5,455 nucleotides of DNA from Lysobacteraceae bacterium. Lineage in GTDB: Bacteria; Pseudomonadota; Gammaproteobacteria; Xanthomonadales; Xanthomonadaceae. The stretch is from NCBI GenBank assembly GCA_003449195.1, contig DMID01000191.1, forward strand, positions 1 to 5,455. Reading direction: 5' to 3'. The first letter of the stretch is position 1; each line of letters starts with the position of its first letter. A program made the position numbers and the translations under genes. Under the pieces are notes generated by a model. The model saw only the letters and a program-made list of their open reading frames with translations. It had not been told where the DNA came from and ran no database searches. Below, piece after piece: positions 1 through 4,164 of this stretch.

Positions 1-221
1 AAACGCGCGAAGCTTTCGTCCGCATGAGGCGGCTGCAACAGGCTCACGGCCTGCGCATCCGCCAGCTCCGGGTTGAGCAGCAAGGTGGACACCTGCGGGT
101 CGGCGGCGATGCGCGCGGCCACGGCCAGCGCGTCGGACCATGCGGCAAACGCATTGCCGTCACGCGCCACCGCGAAGGCGGCGCGGGCGTAGGGGCGTGC
201 AAGCGTGAGGGACTGACTCAT
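1..221 (-). CDS. atpH: ATP synthase F1 subunit delta (AtpH), N-terminal part, runs off the window
   Basis: Delta subunit of the F1Fo ATP synthase; it sits on top of the alpha3beta3 head and ties it to the peripheral b2 stalk. Only 73 complete codons are visible, against roughly 175-180 residues in the family. The N-terminus reads MSQSLTLARPYARAAFAVAR, and the ARPYA-x-A-x-F signature at residues 8-16 is typical of AtpH/OSCP N-terminal helices. The rest visible is the alanine-rich helical bundle that binds the N-terminal helix of subunit alpha. ATG at 221 was chosen because it starts the conserved motif directly and lies 16 nt after the atpF stop. The upstream Shine-Dalgarno is weak (GGACAGG, about 8 nt away), so translation is probably coupled to atpF. 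The C-terminal half and the expected atpAGDC genes lie beyond base 1. Identity is firm from motif and operon position. Confidence 0.95.
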   Translation of the reverse strand, partial: MSQSLTLARPYARAAFAVARDGNAFAAWSDALAVAARIAADPQVSTLLLNPELADAQAVSLLQPPHADESFAR

Positions 222-237
222 CGTGCGGGCCTGTCCG

Positions 238-708
238 TCAGAGCTGGGCGGCCAGATCGTCGAGCAGCGCCTTGTGGGCGTTGGCGTCGATCTCGCGCTT
301 GATCAGCTGTTCGGCACCGGCCACGGCCAGCGCGGATACCTGCTTGCGCAGCTCCTCGCGGGCGCGGGTGGCCGAGGCGTCGATGTCGGCCTGGGCCAGC
401 GCCTTCTGGCGGTTGGCTTCGGTCACGGCCTCGTCCTTGGCCGCTTCGATGATCTGGCTGGCGCGGGCATGCGCCTGGTCGATGATCTCGTTGGCCTTGG
501 CACGGGCGTCCTTCAACGCCTCGTTGACCTTTTCCTGCGCCTGGGCCAGATCCTTCTGGCTGCGGTCGGCCGCGGCCAGACCTTCGGCGATTTTCTTCTG
601 GCGCTCTTCGATTGCCGCATTCAGCGGCGGCCAGATGAACTTCATCGTGAACCACACGAGGATCACGAAGGAAAGGATCTGGCCGAAGAAGGTCATGTTG
701 AGATTCAT
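238..708 (-). CDS. atpF: ATP synthase Fo subunit b (AtpF)
   Basis: Peripheral stalk subunit b of the proton-driven F1Fo ATP synthase; it dimerises, is anchored in the inner membrane, and reaches up to subunit delta. The product is 156 residues, the same length as E. coli b. Residues 1-27 form the single membrane segment (MNLNMTFFGQILSF, then a hydrophobic run ending at WPPL). Arg36 in the EERQKKI segment matches the conserved E. coli Arg36 near subunit a. Residues ~34-125 are a charged, alanine-rich, heptad-like helix forming the right-handed coiled coil, and the C-terminal ~30 residues form the delta-binding part. The frame is open upstream to 798, but ATG at 708 is preferred: it gives the family N-terminus and has GAGGA 6 nt upstream. 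A GC-rich 102-nt spacer separates it from atpE, and atpH follows after 16 nt. Confidence 0.97.
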   Translation of the reverse strand: MNLNMTFFGQILSFVILVWFTMKFIWPPLNAAIEERQKKIAEGLAAADRSQKDLAQAQEKVNEALKDARAKANEIIDQAHARASQIIEAAKDEAVTEANRQKALAQADIDASATRAREELRKQVSALAVAGAEQLIKREIDANAHKALLDDLAAQL

Positions 709-740
709 GACGGGTCCTCGACGGATTTCGGTGACGGCGA

Positions 741-791
741 CCGGCATGCTGCCGGCGGTACGACAAACCGGCGCCGGGCGGTCAGCCCGCC
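741..791. repeat. Small GC hairpins in the atpE-atpF spacer
   Basis: The 102-nt spacer (709-810) contains CCGGCA / TGCCGG (741-746 with 750-755, 3-nt loop) and GGCGG / CCGCC (777-781 with 787-791, 5-nt loop). Neither has a T tract, so they are more likely RNA-structure or processing elements than terminators. The spacer is otherwise featureless apart from the atpF ribosome binding site GAGGA at 715-719. Confidence 0.4.
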
Positions 792-810
792 GCGGCACCG
801 GTCATGCGGA

Positions 811-1083
811 TCAGCCCGCAGCCTGCACGGCAGCCAGCAGCGGGTTGCCGGTGGCCAGGTACAGGGCGATGGCGACACCGATGATGAACGCGGCGTCGAT
901 CAGGCCGGCCAGCAGGAACATGCGGCCCTGCAGCACCGGGATCAGTTCCGGCTGGCGCGCGGCCGACTCCAGGAACTTGGCGCCCATCAGCGCGATGCCC
1001 AGGCAAGCGCCCAGCGCGCCGAGGCCGATGATGATGCCGATGGCGATGGCGGTCAGGCTCTGCACGTGTGCGATGAATTCCAT
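811..1083 (-). CDS. atpE: ATP synthase Fo subunit c (AtpE), proteolipid
   Basis: The c subunit forms the rotating membrane ring that carries protons. It is a two-helix hairpin of 90 residues, longer than the 79 of E. coli because of a C-terminal tail after LYLATGN. Helix 1 (about residues 10-36) holds the glycine/alanine packing pattern, the polar loop contains ARQP at 42-45, and helix 2 carries the essential carboxylate Asp63 in GLIDAAF (E. coli Asp61). Positions matching E. coli Ala24 and Ile28 are Ala26 and Ile30, and no Gln or extra Glu is present, which argues for H+ rather than Na+ coupling. ATG at 1083 has GGAG 7 nt upstream and begins the recognisable MEFIAHVQS terminus; upstream in-frame codons fall in a repeat-rich spacer and look non-coding. 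A 76-nt gap precedes it and a 102-nt gap follows, consistent with separately tuned high expression. Confidence 0.98.
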   Translation of the reverse strand: MEFIAHVQSLTAIAIGIIIGLGALGACLGIALMGAKFLESAARQPELIPVLQGRMFLLAGLIDAAFIIGVAIALYLATGNPLLAAVQAAG

Positions 1084-1110
1084 TGTGGTTCTCCAGCGTG
1101 TTGTCGTAGT

Positions 1111-1148
1111 TGAAGGGTGAAGCGCAAGGAAGGGTGAAGCGTGAAGCG
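1111..1148 (-). repeat. Tandem heptamer array between atpB and atpE
   Basis: Read on the minus strand, five 7-nt units of the form C(G/C)CTTCA are seen: CGCTTCA (1148-1142), CGCTTCA (1141-1135), CCCTTCC (1134-1128), a 3-nt insert TTG, CGCTTCA (1124-1118) and CCCTTCA (1117-1111). A degenerate GGTTTCA lies just upstream at 1156-1150. Equivalent description: a 13-bp direct repeat at 1112-1124 and 1129-1141. The array is pyrimidine-rich in the mRNA and lies 17 nt upstream of the atpE Shine-Dalgarno. Confidence 0.75.
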
Positions 1149-1159
1149 TTGAAACCGGG

Positions 1160-1984
1160 TCAGTGGCCCTCGCGGGCACCAGCGATGTAGACCACTGTCA
1201 GGATCATGAAGATGAAAGCCTGCAGCAGGATGATCAGGATGTGGAAGATGCCCCAGGCGGCATTGGCGACCACGCCGGGCACGAAGCTGATCCAGCTGGC
1301 CATCAGCCCGGCGATCAGCATGAACACCAGCTCGCCGCCGTACATGTTGCCGAACAGTCGCATGGCCAGCGACACCGGCTTGACCAGCCACTCGATGATG
1401 TTCATCACCAGATTGACCGGCGCCAGCACGATGGACATGAAACCGTGCGCATGGAACGGCGCGGTCAGCAATTCCTTGCCGAAGCCGAAGCCGCCCTTGG
1501 CTGCCAGCGCATGGCCGATGAGGATGAAGAACACCGACACCGACAGTGCTGCCGTGGTGTTGAGATCGGCGGTCGGCACGGCGCGCAGATAGGTGTGATG
1601 CGCAACTTCGTCGCCGGCGAAAGTCTTGATTAGCCAACCCGGCAGATCCAGCGGCAGCAGGTCCATCGTGTTCATGAACACGACCCACATGAAGATGGTC
1701 AGCGCCAGCGGGGTGATCGAGCGGCGGTCGCCGTTGTAGGTGTCCTTCACCTGCCCGTCGATGAACTCCAGGATCATCTCGACGAAGGCCTGGCCCTTGC
1801 CCGGCACGCCGGCCGTGGCCTTGCGCGCAAACAGGCCGAACCACAGCACGAAGATCAGGCCGAGACCGAGCGCGACCGCCCAGGAATCGACGTTGAACTT
1901 TCCCCCGAACACGTCGATGGTGTTGTGGGTCAGGTGATGGCTGATGTATTCGTTCAGACCACCGGAACCGGCTTGTTCACTCAC
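1160..1984 (-). CDS. atpB: ATP synthase Fo subunit a (AtpB), GTG start
   Basis: Subunit a is the membrane stator that provides the two proton half-channels against the c ring. With the GTG start at 1984 it is 274 residues (E. coli 271). Membrane helices are seen at about 35-53, 89-111, 143-161, 182-225 (long hairpin helices) and 231-270. The essential arginine is Arg209 in the MRLFGNMYGGELVF block, with Asn213 and Glu218; His248 and Gln255 in the last helix match E. coli His245 and Gln252. No ATG lies near the conserved N-terminus (EYISHHLTH); GTG at 1984 follows AGGTG with 7-nt spacing, and that Shine-Dalgarno lies in the last codons of atpI. The frame is open upstream to 2053, but those codons overlap atpI and show no family similarity. 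The atpI stop is only 4 nt upstream, so translation is probably coupled. Function is certain; the exact start is probable. Confidence 0.97.
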   Translation of the reverse strand: MSEQAGSGGLNEYISHHLTHNTIDVFGGKFNVDSWAVALGLGLIFVLWFGLFARKATAGVPGKGQAFVEMILEFIDGQVKDTYNGDRRSITPLALTIFMWVVFMNTMDLLPLDLPGWLIKTFAGDEVAHHTYLRAVPTADLNTTAALSVSVFFILIGHALAAKGGFGFGKELLTAPFHAHGFMSIVLAPVNLVMNIIEWLVKPVSLAMRLFGNMYGGELVFMLIAGLMASWISFVPGVVANAAWGIFHILIILLQAFIFMILTVVYIAGAREGH

Positions 1985-1988
1985 GGAG

Positions 1989-2363
1989 TCACACCTGTCG
2001 TTGGACCGTATGGGCCAGCACGTTGGCCAGCACTGCAGCAGCGACACCGGCAAGAACCGGCAACGCGGGCCACCGGAACATGCCCAGCGCCAACGTCAGC
2101 ACCACCGCCACCACCAACCACTTCACCAGCACCCCGGCCAGCAGGCGGCCGAGAGCCGTTGCAGCCGGAGCCACCCCGCCACCCAGTGCGACCCGGGTCG
2201 ACAGCCAGCCCCCCAGCAGCAAGGCCAGCCCGCCGGCCAGTGCCGCCAGCGCCCAGGACACGCCCTTGGGCAGAAAGGCCAGAGCCACCAGCACGGACAC
2301 CACGGCTTGCCAGACAAGCGTGCGCTGCGCCAGTCGCCGGCCTGCGGCGACACTGTTCAACAC
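1989..2363 (-). CDS. atpI: ATP synthase assembly protein AtpI, GTG start
   Basis: AtpI is a small membrane protein encoded first in many atp operons; it assists c-ring assembly and stability and is not part of the finished enzyme. The product is 124 residues from GTG at 2363, close to the usual ~126. Four hydrophobic segments are visible at about 16-31, 35-54, 76-96 and 98-117, with a GVLVKW stretch at 77-82 resembling the conserved lysine-containing third helix of the family. Sequence conservation of AtpI is low, so assignment rests on length, four-helix layout and position directly before atpB. The frame stays open upstream to 2516, but the GTG has AAGGG at 7-nt spacing and lies about 57 nt downstream of a strong promoter; upstream codons would lie at or before the promoter. 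The stop is 4 nt from atpB, indicating coupling. Confidence 0.88.
   Translation of the reverse strand: MLNSVAAGRRLAQRTLVWQAVVSVLVALAFLPKGVSWALAALAGGLALLLGGWLSTRVALGGGVAPAATALGRLLAGVLVKWLVVAVVLTLALGMFRWPALPVLAGVAAAVLANVLAHTVQRQV
1992..1996 (-). promoter_or_regulatory. Ribosome binding site that decides the atpB GTG start
   Basis: AGGTG on the minus strand, 7 nt before the GTG at 1984. It lies inside the 3' end of atpI, whose TGA stop (1991-1989) falls between this site and the atpB start. This geometry favours GTG over any upstream codon and suggests terminating ribosomes on atpI feed atpB. Confidence 0.65.
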
Positions 2364-2370
2364 GGGACAA

Positions 2371-2375
2371 CCCTT
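2371..2375 (-). promoter_or_regulatory. Ribosome binding site that decides the atpI GTG start
   Basis: AAGGG on the minus strand, 7 nt upstream of GTG at 2363. No ATG or other well-spaced start exists between the predicted transcription start (~2420) and the first membrane helix of AtpI, so this site sets the start. Confidence 0.65.
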
Positions 2376-2426
2376 GCAGTACGGGTGAAGTGATCGAGGC
2401 GATGCATGCCCTCGCAAAGCTGCGAA

Positions 2427-2456
2427 ATTATAGCAGTGCACAATTTTTCGAGGCAA
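2427..2456 (-). promoter_or_regulatory. Predicted sigma-70 promoter of the atp operon (extended -10)
   Basis: On the minus strand the -10 box at 2432-2427 is a perfect TATAAT, preceded by TGC (2435-2433), giving an extended -10. An 18-nt spacer leads to TTGCCT at 2456-2451 as -35 (4 of 6 matches to TTGACA). The predicted transcription start is near 2421-2420, leaving a leader of about 57 nt to the atpI GTG. In otherwise GC-rich DNA the A/T-rich block 2425-2450 stands out. Its position directly upstream of atpI, after a terminator-like hairpin, fits the main atp operon promoter. Not experimentally known here. Confidence 0.82.
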
Positions 2457-2482
2457 CCGATTGATTCGACGCGGAATCGGTT
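2455..2482. repeat. Inverted repeat overlapping the -35 region of the atp promoter
   Basis: Perfect 8-bp arms AACCGATT (2455-2462) and AATCGGTT (2475-2482) separated by 12 bp. The centre lies near -48 relative to the predicted start and the inner arm touches the -35 box. The layout resembles a dimeric regulator site, but no protein can be named from it. Confidence 0.5.
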
Positions 2483-2484
2483 TC

Positions 2485-2501
2485 ATGCCGCAGTGCGGCA
2501 T
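2485..2501. repeat. 17-bp palindrome upstream of the atp promoter
   Basis: ATGCCGCAGTGCGGCAT: 8-bp arms around a central G, centred near -73 from the predicted atp start. It could be a protein-binding site or a small hairpin. No T tract follows on either strand, so it is not a convincing terminator. It lies 3 bp from the neighbouring inverted repeat. Confidence 0.5.
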
Positions 2502-2613
2502 CGACCAAGGTCGCACGCATTCAGTTTTCTTCCCGGAACTTTCTTCTGCCGGCCCGGTCCATGAGCATGGCCCGTGGATCCTCGTCGATGCTCAACCGCG
2601 GTGGCCGTCCCCT

Positions 2614-2638
2614 GAAGCCCCGGCCCAGCCGGGGCTTC
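2614..2638. terminator. Terminator-like hairpin after the amidohydrolase gene
   Basis: Perfect 11-bp stem GAAGCCCCGGC / GCCGGGGCTTC with a 3-nt loop, 64 nt downstream of the amidohydrolase stop and before the atp promoter. On the minus strand it is preceded by GGCAAAGGC and followed by AGGGG, so a proper U tract is missing; on the plus strand it is followed by GCCTTTGCC. It may act as a weak or Rho-assisted terminator or as a 3'-end stabilising hairpin. The rest of the gene-free region 2502-2702 shows only a 7-bp inverted repeat (2562-2568 with 2588-2594) and a 9-bp palindrome TTCCCGGAA at 2530-2538; I see no gene there. Confidence 0.6.
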
Positions 2639-2702
2639 GCCTTTGCCGCGCGGGCGCAAAAACCGCCTCCGGACCAGCCGCCAAAACCGTGCCGCTGCAA
2701 CC

Positions 2703-3995
2703 TCAGTCGGCCGCCAGCTCGACCGCACCGGCCTTCATCACGAAGACCGGATGCTCCAGCACGCGCACATCCGTCAACGGATCCCCCTCCACCGCGACCA
2801 GATCGCCATAACGGCCGACCTCGATCGCACCGACGTCCTTCTCGCGCCCCAGCGCCTGCGCCGCATTGCGGGTGGCGGCCTGGATCGCCTCCATCGGGCT
2901 CATGCCCCATTCCACCATCTTGGCGAACTGGCGCGCGTTGTCGCCATTGGGATACACCCCGCCGTCGGTGCCGAAGATCATCTTCACGCCCGCCGCATGC
3001 GCGGCCTTGAAGGTCTCGCGCTGCTTGCGGCCGATCTGACGCTCCTTCTCCAGCGATTCGGCGAACACGCCGTTCTTCGCGCCCTCGGCCAGGATGTAGT
3101 CGTCGTTGTAGATGTCCATCGAGAACCAGGTGCCGTGCGCCTTGGCCAGCTTGAACGACTCGGCATCGGCCAGCGAGCAGTGCTCGATGGTGTCGGCGCC
3201 GGCGCGGATGGCATCGTTGATGCCGGACGTGCCATGCGCGTGCACGGCCACCTTCATGCCCAGCAGGTGCGCCTCGTCCACCAGCGCCGTCATCTCCTCC
3301 AGGCTGTATTGCTGGCCGCCGACGGTATCGGTCTTGGACAGCACGCCGCCGGTGCCGCAGAACTTGATGACTTCGGCACCGTATTTGCGCAGCTTGCGCA
3401 CGGTGGCGCGGATGGCGGCCGGGCCGTCGGCCACGCCCGGGCTGGTGATCGGCACAGAAGGCGGGAACTCGGTGCTGTCGCAATGCCCGCCGGTGGCGCC
3501 GATGGCATAGGTCGCCGGCACGATGCGCGGCCCGTGCACGTAGCCGCCCTCGATGGCCTGCTTGATCGCCACGTCGTCGTAGTTGGCCGAACCGACGTTG
3601 CGCACGGTGGTGAAACCGGCCCGCAAGGTCTTGAGCGCATTGGCGGTGCCGACCACGGTCCAGAAGTTGTCGGTGAATTCCAGCCCGCGGTAGCCGCTGA
3701 GCGTGGGGTCGGCGGTCAGGTGCACGTGCATGTCGATCAGGCCCGGCAGCAACGTGCGATTGCCCAGATCGATGTGGCGCGCAGCGCCCGGCACGGCATC
3801 GCCGGCCTTGCCGACGGCCACGATGCGGCCATCGGCGATCACCACCTGCGGATGCTCGACCAGCTTGCCCGCAAGCACGTCCACCATTCTGGCGGCGGTG
3901 ACGACGACGGTATCGGAAGGCGCCGGCGATTGCGCGCTCGCAACGCCGGACAGACAGGCAAGGCCCAGCAACAGGCCACTCAACATGCGTTGCAT
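2703..3995 (-). CDS. Exported metal-dependent amidohydrolase (imidazolonepropionase-like/dipeptidase group)
   Basis: A 430-residue member of the amidohydrolase superfamily with an N-terminal signal peptide: basic start, hydrophobic stretch at 4-18, and an ASA site at 19-21 predicting cleavage before Gln22, hence a periplasmic or secreted enzyme. The small beta domain at ~28-85 leads into LPGLIDMHVHL with metal ligands His90 and His92. Further expected ligands of a binuclear site are Lys211 in EVIKFCGTGG (probably the carboxylated bridging lysine), His252 or His254 in VAVHAHG, His272 in TIEHC, and Asp344 in FGTDGG. The C-terminus (about 388-427) closes the beta domain with the family GxYGDLV..GDPL pattern. 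Such proteins include X-Pro and X-Arg dipeptidases and other amide hydrolases; the substrate cannot be read from sequence. ATG at 3995 has AAGGGGAG 7 nt upstream and starts the signal peptide exactly. It appears monocistronic, between two terminator-like hairpins. Confidence 0.9.
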   Translation of the reverse strand: MQRMLSGLLLGLACLSGVASAQSPAPSDTVVVTAARMVDVLAGKLVEHPQVVIADGRIVAVGKAGDAVPGAARHIDLGNRTLLPGLIDMHVHLTADPTLSGYRGLEFTDNFWTVVGTANALKTLRAGFTTVRNVGSANYDDVAIKQAIEGGYVHGPRIVPATYAIGATGGHCDSTEFPPSVPITSPGVADGPAAIRATVRKLRKYGAEVIKFCGTGGVLSKTDTVGGQQYSLEEMTALVDEAHLLGMKVAVHAHGTSGINDAIRAGADTIEHCSLADAESFKLAKAHGTWFSMDIYNDDYILAEGAKNGVFAESLEKERQIGRKQRETFKAAHAAGVKMIFGTDGGVYPNGDNARQFAKMVEWGMSPMEAIQAATRNAAQALGREKDVGAIEVGRYGDLVAVEGDPLTDVRVLEHPVFVMKAGAVELAAD

Positions 3996-4002
3996 CGAAA
4001 GA

Positions 4003-4010
4003 CTCCCCTT
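4003..4010 (-). promoter_or_regulatory. Strong ribosome binding site of the amidohydrolase gene
   Basis: AAGGGGAG on the minus strand ends 7 nt before ATG at 3995. A second in-frame ATG at 3986 would be 16 nt away and would trim the basic start of the signal peptide, so 3995 is favoured. The reading frame is open further upstream to 4142, but that stretch runs through the hairpins and looks non-coding. Confidence 0.7.
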
Positions 4011-4021
4011 GGCGTGCGTGC

Positions 4022-4040
4022 GCCGGGCCGCTTGCCCGGC
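4022..4040. repeat. GC hairpin in the amidohydrolase leader region
   Basis: Perfect 7-bp arms GCCGGGC and GCCCGGC around a 5-nt loop, ending about 11 nt upstream of the ribosome binding site of the amidohydrolase gene. If transcribed it would form a stable leader hairpin. It could equally be chance in GC-rich DNA. No convincing -10/-35 pair is visible in 3996-4164. Confidence 0.4.
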
Positions 4041-4099
4041 ATTCCCATCGTGACCAGCCCTCGCCCCCTGGGCAAGCCGGTCCCGCCGCCGGCTGCAAC

Positions 4100-4132
4100 G
4101 CGAAAGGCCGGAGCATTGCCCCGGCCTTTCGC
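4100..4132. terminator. Intrinsic terminator-like hairpin downstream of lpdA
   Basis: Perfect 12-bp stem GCGAAAGGCCGG / CCGGCCTTTCGC around a 9-nt loop, beginning 32 nt after the lpdA stop. The A3/T3 within the arms gives a short U run at the base of the stem in both directions. This is the usual shape of terminators in GC-rich genomes and suggests that lpdA transcription ends here and that the next gene has its own promoter. Confidence 0.72.
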
Positions 4133-4164
4133 ACGCACGCATCCGCCTCAGCGGCTGTACGACA

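Noticed and set aside
782..819. 9-bp direct repeat TCAGCCCGC at 782-790 and 811-819, duplicating the atpE stop context
   Set aside because: Copies are 29 nt apart, out of frame with each other, short and GC-rich; chance similarity is likely.
223..1120. Two long plus-strand frames antisense to atpF and atpE
   Set aside because: They cover well-conserved ATP synthase genes on the other strand, span their spacers, and show no family features or translation signals.
2530..2538. Palindrome TTCCCGGAA near a purine-rich stretch upstream of the atp promoter
   Set aside because: Nine bases is too short to support an operator call without conservation data, and it is more than 100 nt from the predicted start.
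3954..3995. Lipoprotein signal peptide (Cys14) in the amidohydrolase
   Set aside because: Residues before Cys14 read GLA, which does not fit a lipobox, and a clear ASA signal peptidase I site lies at 19-21.
3996..4099. Search for a sigma-70 promoter of the amidohydrolase gene
   Set aside because: Only poor candidates such as TTGCCC followed by CACGAT-like sequence are present; none is good enough to annotate, although the upstream terminator implies a promoter should exist.
2521..4134. Open frame of 537 codons on the minus strand in a different frame from the amidohydrolase
   Set aside because: Arg/Gly/Ala-rich low-complexity translation without motifs, overlapping the clearly conserved amidohydrolase frame along its full length; a GC shadow.
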